The position numbers were made by a program, and so were the translations under genes. The notes under the pieces are model-generated. The model was not told where the DNA came from. It worked only from the letters and a program-made list of their open reading frames with translations, and did not search any database. A DNA stretch of 64,000 nt from Plutella xylostella (taxonomy: Eukaryota > Arthropoda > Insecta > Lepidoptera > Plutellidae), in assembly GCF_932276165.1 (NCBI RefSeq), contig NC_064001.1, forward strand, positions 2,239,501 to 2,303,500, in the 5' to 3' direction. Positions 45,016 through 57,700 of the stretch are shown here, one piece after another; the first letter of the stretch is position 1, and each line of letters begins with the position of its first letter.

Positions 45016-45149
45016 CTAGCTGTTCCCGCGCGCTTCGCTTCGCCTTAAAAGGTTTTCCCGTGGGAATTCCGGGATAAAAAGTTTTGGCGTGAAAGAGTAA
45101 CAGACAGACACAGTTACTTTCGCATTTATAATATTACTTAATTAGGATG
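45016..45149 (-). mobile_element. Helitron-like repeat, internally deleted
   Basis: The minus strand starts near 45149 with AATATTATAAATGCG, keeps the TCTGTCTG block, jumps from 'cacgccaaaac' to 'tttttatcccggaattccca', and ends with the GC-rich hairpin and CAGCTAG. Confidence 0.6.
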
Positions 45150-45757
45150 GTTCTTCCTTCTACCCTAACCTACAACTTTAATAACGTTAAACGTAAAACT
45201 CGTTTAAAAGTAAGTTTTTAACTTAAATTTGGCGCCAGACTGCCACATTGCAAAAATTATAATCTGTGTAATGTTGTTATTATTCCGAGGTTCAATCCAC
45301 TGCAGTGTCTTTGCGTCATTCTGTCGAACTGTCCCTTGACATTCCATGTTTTGTTTGTTTTGAAATTAAATGTTAATGTTATTTAGGTACCTATGCCAAG
45401 TTTCTTCAGTCTGTAAAGAAAGGGTAATCTAAATCTTTCAGGCTATTTTTAAGTTTATATTCTATCCTAGTAATAGAATTTTACACATAATTCCTTGGAC
45501 AGGAGGAGGTAAGTTTATATTTTATTCAAATTTTCCACATTATCAACTATGATGATAACAACTCATTGCTTGATAACAAAGTTTTATTACATATAGGTAG
45601 GTACCTACGTACCTTCTTGGAAAAATCCCCTATAGATACCTCCTATAGAACAATAGCGAAGTTTCGTCGGCTTTCTTTAATAATCTTTAACAATATTATT
45701 TGTCTCACTTAATATTATACTTCTGTACTCAACATCAACAGCTTACTCTTCAGGAAA

Positions 45758-48700
45758 ATGCCACTAATACTGTACGTGAGTGATGCCAGCCCACCAGCCA
45801 GGGCGGTATTGATGTTGGCAGAAATACTGCAATTAGAATTTGATAAACAATACATCAATCCAGTCTTACGAGAGCAAGATTCACCGGAGATGACCCAGGT
45901 ATGTCTTGATGAAATACTTTACTTGTACACTGAGACACCCACCTGCCCACTGGAATGGTGACATATGTAGCTACTGGTTGAGATTAATAGCTATGGGAAA
46001 CAGTTTTTTCAAAGAGAGATGTTAGCTTTATGATGATTGTGACCTCACATAGGTCTTAGGTAGGACCATGGACTAACCAATGAATTACGTAAAATCATTG
46101 AAAAAGTTAGCTACTTATAGATTTTAGTAGTAGAGTACCTAGTTCATGATATCATCCTACTATTTTTTTGCAGAAAAATCCAATGAGGACAGTGCCCACT
46201 TTAGAAGATGGAGAATTCTGCCTAGCAGACAGGTACAGTAAGGGGCAGATAAACCTGACCCTCCTCAGAAGCATTGTTAGTGTGAGAGGGGGGTCAGGTT
46301 TCTCTGCATCTGACTGTACAAAGCCTTTATTAAGTTTGTGATAAAAGAACCTAATGCAATAAATTTAAATCCATGTAACACCTACTTAAAGATCTTGATA
46401 TTCTGATTACCACTTACTCATATTTTTAAAGCTACAATTTTATATTTGCAGCCATGCCATAATTTTATACTTAATGGAGAAATATGGACAGAACCATAGA
46501 AATCTTTATCCAGAAGACCTGAGAGTTCGGTCCACAATACACCAAAGACTGTTCTTTGATTGCAGTATATTATTCCCAAGATTAAGAGCCATCATGGTGA
46601 GTACACAAAACATAGTAAAATATTACTGCTGTAACATCTAAGATGTTAGTAGTAGGTACCTAACTCTCAAACCAGACCTATCTCCTATCTCTGTTTTATT
46701 AGTGCTTAAAAGTCACAGTGCTGAATTCAAAACCATGTATTGTGCAACAAGGGGCAATAAAATTGACACACATACTATTCTGGACTAATATTAATCCTAC
46801 TCTTTTCAGGCACCAACATTTTTAGGCAAACTGAACCAACCTTCAGGATCCATGGTGACCAACATTGAGGATGCATACAGGACTTTGGAGGCTTACCTGT
46901 CTCAATCCAAGTACTTAGCTGGTCCAGAGATGACTATAGCTGATATATCTGCTGTGGCAACCGTTTGTGGCTTAGATGGATTGCATCCAATCGATGAAAA
47001 GAGGTGATAGCTTTTTTCAGTACTTCGAGACTTGTAAACAGCTTCATGCTATGAAACCATAATAATGGTTTCTTGAGAAATTATACATTGAAGCTACATA
47101 GCAAATCTCTTGTACTAGCTATAGATTCCAACTCTTGTATTGCTTTTAGAGGTATTTTTCAAAAAAAAAAAAAAAAAACCGTCATCGGTGCGCCGTTACG
47201 CTCCGGAACAATATTCAGTTTTTACACCAAAAATAGCATAAACGCGCTGAGTGATAGTGCATTGTGTTTGTGACCATACAAGTGCATAGTGCAATTGTTA
47301 TTTCAGTGCATAACCACGGATTTCTCATAAATCATCGTCGAAAATTTTCGAGCAACTCGCCGAAAGTTTTAGACATACCCGCAATAATTACAATATTGAC
47401 GCTGCGTTCCAATTTTAACTATTGGGGTGGTCAGGACCCGAGTTGCGTTGAAAGTGTATTCTGTGTGCTTGTCACGACTTCAGAATAATAACGCATACTT
47501 AGTACGTTAGTTGATTTTGGAACGCAGAGTTTTGTTTTGTAAACAAATAATAACAACTTCAATGATGTAACGGCAGATCACCTAACTCTCCGCGACGTGC
47601 AATTGCGAATAACATTGCGAGCTGTGTTTATTTGTGTGCTTGTGCGTGTGCGTGGATGGAGGACGTAAAACCAGGCGCCAAGGATGCGCCTACCATAGAC
47701 TTGTCGGAGCTCGCCGAAGCCATGCCGCAGCAGCAGCAGCTTCAGTTCGAGGGGACATGGCAGACCGTTGCGCCTAGGAAAGTCGGCAACAAAAAACATC
47801 GCGCCAATAAGCGCGCTAACAGAAACCGTCGCAAGAGGGAATCGACTGTGGGGACGGCTGGTGCAGTGGCCGGTTCGGGTGTCAGTGTAGCCTCAGCGCA
47901 CGCGTTACCCAGTGCCGCCTCAGTGCCGGCCGCCTCCACAGTCGAGGCCCCCAAGGACAAGGGGAGTAGCGCTGCGATTACGCGCGCGGCACCCACTGTG
48001 CCGGCGACCACCACCGTCCCGGCGACCACCACCAACACCGCTGGACCTCGACGCCCCACTCCCAGGGGTAGCAGGGGTAAAAGGAGCAGCTATGCTGCCA
48101 CCGTCGCGGCGCCGGCCGGTGGGCTTCAGTCCACTGGTGAGCGCAGGCCTGCTGATGCCGAACTAACCTCGGCTAAGCGGGTCCGCCCTGACGAGACAAT
48201 CTCTCCGAGGGGTGGCGCCAAGCGCGCAAAAGTTGCTCCTGCAGCAGGTCAGGCCCCAACCTACGCCAATGTCGCGCGGACACACCTGCATGTCGCCCTC
48301 GTCACCGTGCCGGCGCGCAGCCTCACCGAGGACCAGGCCAACGACCTGAAGGTGGCCGTGCAGAAGGTTATAATTCAGCAGCTGGACGTCCCGCTGACTG
48401 AAACACCCTTCTGCCCTCTCTTCAAGGGAAAACCACACCTCAGCCACGGGGCCTTGAAGATGTGGTGTGAAGACGACGAGACCCTCGCGTGGCTGAAGAA
48501 AACGGTCGAGGTGATGCCATCGCCTGTGCCTAACACCAAGCTCGCGGTCATCGGGCAGTCGGAGCTAGTGCCCAAGGTGAGAGCTGGACTGCTGGTTCCT
48601 GACACCTGCACTGTCGAGCCGCTGAGCATCCAAAGAACCCTGATCAGGCAAAACAGGATGTACAACGTGGGGGACTGGACCCTGTACGACCGCCAGATCC

Positions 48701-51700
48701 ACAATGGCAAGGACTCCTTCCTCAACCTCGGCATCCCCAGATCGGAGGTGCCAAGAATCATGGAGCTCGGACGGCAGATGACGTTTGCAGTGGGCAACAT
48801 CTACATCCGGTTCTTCAACAACGGCGTTCTGGGCAGCCAGCCTCCCGAAGAAAGTGAGGACCCGCTACCAACAGCACCGCTGTGCACCTCCAGCCCCACG
48901 TCTGTGAGTGCTGCACCAGTCGAGGCACCAACGACCCTGCCGAGCACCTCCACCGAGACGATGCCTGCTGCGACCCCCGCGGCTCTATCGTCCTGGATCG
49001 ACGGTGGCGGTCATGACGAAGAGTCGGATGCTGATGCGGAGTCGGTGGACAGTGATGTTCTCCGCTCGCCTCAGTAACCTCTCCGTCATTCAAACCAACC
49101 TCCAGCACAAGCAGATTGCGGCGGCTACCCTACGCAGGCAGCTGGAGGTCAACACCGGGACCATCGCCCTGATCCAGGAGCCGTGGATCAGGGGAAGCCG
49201 TATCTGCGGTCTCAGCAACATTGGGGGTAAGTTGTTTTTAAACACCTCTATTCTTAACCCACGCACGTGTATTTACATGCCCCGTTCTGTGGACGCGGTA
49301 CAACTCACCCAGTTCTGCACGAAAGATTTAACAGCTGTATTAGTTCAGAACTTGGTGGGTAACTGTAGTTCAATTGTACTGGCGTCCGCTTACATGCCTG
49401 GCGATGGAGATCCTCCACCCGGTGAGTTGGCGGACCTGGTGCATCACTGCGAGTCCAACTCCCTAGAGCTGATCATCGCTGCGGATACCAACGCGCACCA
49501 TCCGCTCTGGGGCAGTGAAACTCCCAACAGAAGGGGTGAAAACCTGGTAACTTACTTATTTTCAACAAACCTTAACATTCTTAATATAGGCTCTGAACCG
49601 ACGTTCGTCTCATCGCGTTACCAAACAATTGTTGACGTCACTTTTGCTACTACTGGCGTCACTGACCTAATTTCGGACTGGCATGTATCAAACGAACCAT
49701 CCTGTGCCGATCATAGAAGAATATGTTTTAAACTTCAAGCGAAACCACCGCAAGTCAAACCGCGGCGTAACCCGCGGAAGACTGACCGAACTAAATACGT
49801 TCAAGCACTAACACAAAACTTTCAAACTATTAACTTTAAAGACATGTCGCAATCCACCGCGGCTATAGAAACCAATGTTTTGTCACTAACAACATGTATA
49901 ACAACATCTTATGAACAAGCATGTCCACTTACGTCTCCGCCTACTCGGCCCAGAACCTCCCACTGGTGGGGACCGGAGCTTGAGAGACTGAGACGTAAGA
50001 TTAGGAAGCTGTTTAATAGGGCCAAAAACACTAGACACTATGCTGACTGGGAGCTATATAAAGAAGCTCAAAAACATTACAAAAAACGAATAAGAATCCG
50101 CCAAGGAGACTCATGGCGTCGATTCTGCGAAAACATTGAATCCAACAACGAAGCAGCTAGAGTCCGAAAAATCTTAGACTGCGGTCAAAATAAAAACCTT
50201 GGCTGCCTAAAAAAAGCCGATAAAACCTATACTAACAACGACAAAGAAACGTGCCAAGTACTCCTTGAAACGCATTTCCCAGACTGCCGCCTCGTTGATG
50301 ATCTGACCTGGGATAATAGCGAGCACTCGAACCCGTCAATATCTGATTGGATAACCGCCCAAGAATTAGTAACCGTTGAAAAAATTGAATGGGCCATAAA
50401 CAGCTTTCTACCTTTTAAATCAGCTGGTTTGGATGGTATATTCCCCGCGCTCCTAGTGTGGGGACAACAGGTTATCGTGCAAAGCTTAGCGAATATTTTT
50501 AAGGCTTGCTTAGCTCATAACTACATTCCTAAACAGTGGAGAGAGGTGAAAGCAACCTTTATTCCTAAATCAGGAAAAAGTGACTACACGGATCCAAAGT
50601 CCTACAGACCTATTAGTTTAACGTCGTTTCTACTAAAGACCCTAGAAAGACTTTGTGACAGACACATACGAGATAATAATCTCAAACAAAAACCATTACA
50701 TAACAACCAACATGCCTATACCGCTGGCAAATCGACCGAAACAGCACTCCATAGCGTAGTGAACAAAATTGAGTGTGCGCTAACAAACAAAGAATCAACA
50801 CTAGGTGCCTTTATAGACATAGAAGGGGCCTTTGATAAAACAAACTTCGATAGTATCAACATTGCCTTAACCAAATATAATGTTAATCCTACTCTACGGG
50901 GTTGGATAAATAATATGTTAAAGTTAAGAGCAGTACAACTCAACCTAAACGGGACAACCAGATGCATTGTAGCTAAAGGCTGCCCTCAAGGCGGGGTCCT
51001 TTCACCTCTACTGTGGAATCTGGTAGTTGACGACCTCCTTAGACGACTCAACAGCAGCGGCTTCTATACAGTCGGCTACGCAGATGACCTCACCATCCTC
51101 ATTAGTGGGAAATTCGAGAACCTTCATTGTAGCGTTATGCAGGCCGCAATGAAGATTGTCGAGCAATGGTGCAGGGAGTATCGACTAAAAGTCAATCCCA
51201 GTAAAACAGAATTAGTCCTATTCACTAACAAGAGAAAACTCAATAACATGAGCTTGCCTACATTATTTGGTACTCAACTAACACTTTCAACTGAAGTGAA
51301 ATATCTTGGCATAACGCTAGATAACAAGTTGAACTGGAATAAACATCTCGATAACAAAATAAAACAGGCTACGATCGCTTTCTGGCAGTGTAAGCGAATT
51401 TTAGGAAAAACCTGGGGCCTTAAACCAAAATTAACATTGTGGCTGTACAAAGCTGTCATACGACCTACCATAACTTACGGTTCTGTAATCTGGTGGCCCA
51501 GAACAGAACTTAGCTCAGTAAAAAACAAGCTGCAAAAGCTACAAAGGCTTGCATGTGTAGCCATCACAGGATGCATGAAATCAACACCCACGGCCGCACT
51601 CGAGGTACTTCTCGACCTTCCACCATTACATCTCGTGGTGAAACAGGAAGCAGCTGCCGCCGCTTTTAGACTAAGAGCAGCTGGCCTCTGGGCAAATAAC

Positions 51701-54700
51701 TCAACAGCGTCACACACATCCATTATGTTGGAAGCCATAAAACATCAACCAATGATGGCAGCCATTGGTGATCGAATTCCGCTTATCCATATATTTAATA
51801 GGCACTACAACATTCAATTGCATGAAGAACCAAGAGATCAGTCCAGTATATATGAACTGAGAATATACACTGATGGATCCAAAAAAACGTCAGGTACGGG
51901 TGCTGGTGTCCACTCGGATGACCTAAACATTCATTTTTCACTGGCACTAGGCAAATACAACACAATCTTTCAGGCTGAATGTGTTGCTATTACACGGGCC
52001 GCTAACGCAGTCAAATCTAGAAAGGTTACGAATCAACGTATTCGTATCCTATCTGATAGTGCTGCAGTTCTGCTAGCTTTGTCTAGCAAAACTATAACTT
52101 CGGGGCTAGTACTAGAGTGTCACTCAGCTCTAGAATCGCTTGCCTCACAAAACAATAACATAACCCTCCAGTGGATAAAAGGGCACAGCGGGTCGCTGGG
52201 GAACGACGCTGCTGATGAACTTGCACGAAAGGGATCTGACACTGCACCAATAGGCCCAGAGCCAATAGTACCGATCCCTTTCAACCAAATTCGTTCTTGG
52301 TTACGTTCCCGAACGACAGAATGCCACACCAATCTCTGGAGTAACAGTGCCGAGTGCAAACAAACAAAAGCTTTTGTACCACTAATTAATACTAAACTAA
52401 CACGCAGGAGCCCTGTGGTTGGGCCCTGCGGCAGCTCCTTAAAGGAATGCTGCATCGCTTCTTCTACGGGACTGTCGCACTCTTCCCATGCGACCGGGCG
52501 GGTTGGCAGGTTGCGGATAGCCAGTTGTTCGCTGTGTCACTGTTGGTCACAACTCTGGCACAGCGCACCCCGGACAAGGGAAGATGTCACTTATATCTGA
52601 CCGGTATAAGTGGCATTAACCTTCCGCCCCCTCCCCATCCTACTCTATCACATTCCTTCATCCCTTGCTATCCTGGAGGAGTAAACCTCGACTCCAAAAA
52701 TCCCCAATCCAAGGTGTGATCCTACCGTGCCGAAGGATGCGTGGCTAAGGGGGAGCTTAGTCGCAAACGGAGGGCACCGGGCACCAGGCGGAACCCGGGT
52801 GCAGTCGTCTCCCGCCTTACCTGTGCATGCGGGGCTCTGTATGGGTGGACCTTTATTTCCCTAGCTACTCGTGGGATCTTCATGTCAATGGAAGATTTGA
52901 TTTTGGACGTAGCTAAGTTAGCTACTGACGGGGACGACCCAAACGTCCCTCCTTTGGTCACTGGGGTAGCGGAAAATCCCGCTGACCAAATCGCCCCTGA
53001 AGGGGCTGGTGACAACCAGAGAGAGCAGGTGTCTACCCGAAGACCGGCTCGCTCAGGTGCCGCCAGGAGAAGGCTCCGCATGTGGCTGGCAAAGGGCAAA
53101 AGCATCGAAGAGGCTAAAGCCCTCTGCCTAAGGCCGCTTGCGCAGACGGAGAGTGAGTTGGAGGTTGAAGCTACTCCCACCCAGGCCAGTAAAAGGACTA
53201 GGTCGGAGGAGCAAACGCCGCCAAATCCACCGCGGAAGCAACCTAGGTGTGATGGGACCCCGGAGGACCGCCCCACCTATAGTGCCGCCGCCAGCTCTCT
53301 CAAGGTGGGAGTACGCGATGAGCGAAGGGCCCTCAGTATTGAGGACGTAGCGTTCTTTAACGCTGCCATCGAGAGAGAGCTCTACGTGACTGATTTTGCG
53401 CCAGGGACAGCACCCGTCTTCGGGGGAGTGTCCTACGCTGACGGTCTCATTATAGTCACGTGTCTCAACCAGGCCAGTCGGGATTGGCTCTGCGGTTGTA
53501 GCGGCAGACTTCGGCCCTGGGCGGGGGCAGCCCTGAAGACAGTTGAAGGGCAAGCCCTACCCAGGCCCGTGATAGCGACGGCCTTCTTCAAGTCCCTTGC
53601 GGAACCGAAGGTCCTCCTAGATCTGCTGCGAAAGCAGAACGAAGGCCTCGACTGCAGCACATGGCGAGTGCTTGGTAGGAGGCTCGAGAAGAATGGTCAA
53701 CACTTGACCTTCTCTGTCTCCAAAGCCTCCTACGAAGTACTCAAGGCTGTGAAGTTCCGCCCCAACTGTGGAACGGCTGGGGCTGTCTTCAGGGTCAGAG
53801 TCCCGAAGGGCGCAGCCGCCGTGGAGCAACCCACCGCGCAAACCACTCTCCCGGCGGCTTACTGCCAAGCTAGGCCTGATGGGCCGGTGGAAGCAGAGAG
53901 CCGAGGGGGGTCGAGCGCGGCTCCGGCGGTAGAGCCAGTTGCGGGGCCGAGTGGTATAAGTACTCACCGGCCGGGGCCGTCACGCGCGCCGCCGGCCGGG
54001 GGTGCTGCACCACGGGGCGGCAAGCCCGCGCGCCCGGGGGCCCGCAAGGCACCGGCGCCACGTGGGAGAGCTGCTGGAGCTGCAGCTGGAGTGAGGCGGC
54101 CCACGCAGCTGCCCTCTCTGGCAAAGGAGCACTCCAGCAAGAAGGCCTCCCGTAATCCCCTCAACAACCCACCTTAACCCACCAAGTCCCTAAACCTAAT
54201 CCCTTCAACCTACCCTCCTTAATCTCCAAATCCTAAATCCTATCCCCTCCCTTCCTACCACCATGTTGAAAATCTTACAAGCCAACCTCCAACACGCGAA
54301 GGCATCCAGTGCCGTCGCGTGCAAGGTCCTCCAAGAGGATGGACTGGACATGGCTTTGTTACAAGAACCGTGGATCCATGGAAACACGGTACTGGGACTG
54401 ACCGCTGCAGGTAACGTTTTATACAATACTTGTGGCAATAGACCCAGAGCTTGCATAGTCTTTAAAAAGAATATGAAATTTCTGCCGATTCCAGGATTCT
54501 GCACTGATGACCTAGTAGCGGCACATGTAATGCTACCCGGCTGTGAGGGCATGAAGCTCATTGTTAGCTCGGCCTACCTGCCCGGGGAGCACACAGATCC
54601 GTCGACGGCCCTCGCTCCACTGGTGGAGTACTGTGAGGACCAAAATGCCCAGCTTGTGATAGGGGCCGATTGCAATTCCCATCACACAGCCTGGGGCAGT

Positions 54701-57700
54701 ACGGATACCAACAAGAGAGGTGAGATCTTGTTCGACTTCCTCCTGACAAACAACCTATTAACACTCAATGATGGCAACACACCAACTTTCGTCACACGCG
54801 CGCGTCAGGAGGTTCTAGATGTAACAATCTGCACAGGTCTACTTGAAAGACGTGCTTGCAACTGGCATGTCTCGAAAGAGGCATCCATGTCTGATCACAG
54901 ACACATACGATTCGACATTGCTCTCATAGGGAAGAGCCAAGTGGAGACCTTCAGAAATCCTAAGGCTACAGACTGGGACGTTTATCGACACCAAGTTTCG
55001 GAAAACCTAGGGATTATAAAAGGCTCCGTCAAATCCATACAGCAACTCGAATCTACAGTAGAGGAGCTCGGAAGGTGCATGTTAGATGCCTACGAGAACA
55101 GTTGCCCTCTAAAAACTAGATGCTCTAACACTAAGGTCCCCTGGTGGAACTCTAACCTGGAGCATCTAAGAAAAACAGCTCGGAAAGAATTCAACAGGGC
55201 TAAAATCACAAAGGAATGGGATTTGTATAGGAAAGCCCTCACTGAATTTAATCGCGAGCTCCGGAAGGCGAAAAGGCAATCTTGGAGGCGCTTCTGTGAG
55301 GAGGTAAAAAGCGCCCCTCATGTAGCGAAAATCAAAAAGATTTTATCTAAATCGCCTTCCGCAAATCTGGGACTGCTTAAAAGACCAGATGGGACCTTTA
55401 CTGAATCCCCAGAGGAGACTCTTAGGCTGCTTGCACAGACCCACTTTCCTGGATCGCTGGATGGGCACATTGATGCACATACAGGGCAGCAGCCTACGAA
55501 AATCAGGCCAAGTAATGAGGACTGGAGAAAAGCCTCACAGGTCTTCACTCCTAACCGCGTTAGATGGGCAATCAAAAGCTTCATGCCCTTTAAAACCGGG
55601 GGAGAGGATAATATATTTCCAGCACTACTACAAGAAGCATGTGATATTATCCTTCCAATTGTGGTAAAAATCTTCAGAGCTTCTTATGCCTGGGGATACA
55701 TGCCACACTTATGGACTAGGGTGAGGGTGACCTTTATCCCCAAAACGGGAAATAGAGACAAGTCCCTACCTAAGTCCTATAGACCCATAAGTCTCACCTC
55801 CTTCATGCTCAAAGCTATGGAAAAGGTGATCAATCTTCACATTAGAACGGGCTACCTCACACAAAACCCACTGCATGTGAAGCAGCACGCCTATCAGAAG
55901 GGCAAATCTACGGTAACTGCCCTTATTGAACTTACTGATAGGATTGAGAAAGCACTAGAGGACAAAGAAATTGCCCTCTGTGCTTTTCTAGATGTAGAGG
56001 GCGCTTTTGATAACACCTCGACGAATGTCATTCTCAAATGTATGAGGGACAAAAACATCGATAACACAACACTAACGTGGGTAGAATCGATGTTAACCAA
56101 CAGGACTGTTAAAACAACACTCCTGGACAAGAGTATTGAGGTTAAAATAACAAGAGGATGTCCCCAAGGCGGCGTACTATCGCCCCTGGAGTGGTCCATT
56201 GTTGTCGACACCCTGCTCTGCGAGCTCAATGAAGCTCGCTTCGACACTCAGGGCTACGCTGATGATCTCGTTATAACCATCGTAGGCAAGAGCGCCAGCA
56301 CGATTTCAGATCTGATGCAAAGAGCCCTAAGGATGGTAGAGCGCTGGTGCAGGGAGTATGAACTCTGTGTAAATGTCAGCAAAACCATAATTGTACCGTT
56401 CACCCGAAGAAGGATCCTAGATGGCCTGAGACCACCTGATTTCTTTGGGGAAACGGTAAACTTCTCCAAAGAAGCCAAATATCTTGGTGTAATCCTAGAT
56501 CAGAAGCTGACTTGGAATCAACATCTGCAGTACATAGCCCAGAAAGCTAAATGCGCTATGGGATCTTGCTGTAGACTAGTTGGGAAAAAATGGGGCCTAA
56601 AGCCGAAGTTAACTCTTTGGCTATACGAAGCCGTAGTGAGACCTATGGTAACATACGGCTGCGTAGTATGGCACAGGAAAACCCAACAAAAAACCTGTCA
56701 AGATCTATTAAGTAGTCTTCAAAGGTTAGCGTGTCTGATGGCCACTGGAGCTATAAGGTCCACTCCGACAGCAGCGATGGAAGCCATGCTGAATCTTAGC
56801 CCTTTACACATACATGTGCAGAAAGAGGCTCGATCAGCTATGCTACGGGCTGCTGAAGGAGGCAGGAACCGATGGCACTCGGCTGTGTTCAGCTCGCTCC
56901 ACCGAGAGCTTCTCAGTACCCATGCCATGGCGATGCCTTCCGACGCTATGGAAACGGAGTACTGTTTTTCAAGGCTCTTTTCAGTTGAGATACCAGAAAG
57001 GGAGAAGTGGAATGATGATAAGGCCCTTCAAACTTTCCGGTCGGGAGACATTGTGTGGTACACCGATGGATCCAAAAAAGAAGGCCTGGCAGGTTCAGGC
57101 ATTTACGGAGAAAGGCCAAGAGCACGCAAATATGCGAGCCTGGGAAGGTTTGCCTCCGTATTCCAAGCCGAGATATATGCCATCATTGGATGTGCATACG
57201 AAAACCTGGACAGAGCCTTCACTCGGAGGAATATATTTATTCTGTCAGACAGCCAAGCTGCTCTTAAAGCTTTGACTTCTGCAGAAGTTAACTCCAAACT
57301 TATAATGGAGTGCATCCTCATCCTGAACAAAATTGGCGCTAACAACAGAGTGATCCTGCGGTGGGTGCCCGGGCATTGTGGCATCAATGGCAATGAGGAA
57401 GCAGATGAGCTCGCACGTCTAGGAGCAGAAAGCCTACCGTTGGGCCCCGAGCCCATCATCGGGCTACCAAAATGCACCAGTCGTCGCGAGATCAAGGACT
57501 GGGCACATAACCAAAGCTTAGAAGCTTGGAATAATGTACCAGGGCAACATCATGCAAGAGCCCTAATCGTGGGCTATTCACAGAAATTTACGCGTCGAGT
57601 TTTGGAGCTCACACGCAACCAGATAAGGGTTTTGACAAGAACCTTATCAGGTCACTGTAGGTTGAACAGTCACCTACATAAAATGGGTCTGTCCGACACT

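Noticed and set aside
52722..53276. 184-residue minus-strand frame and other antisense frames across LINE A and LINE B
   Set aside because: They mirror GC-rich ORF1/ORF2 coding sequence and have no domain of their own.
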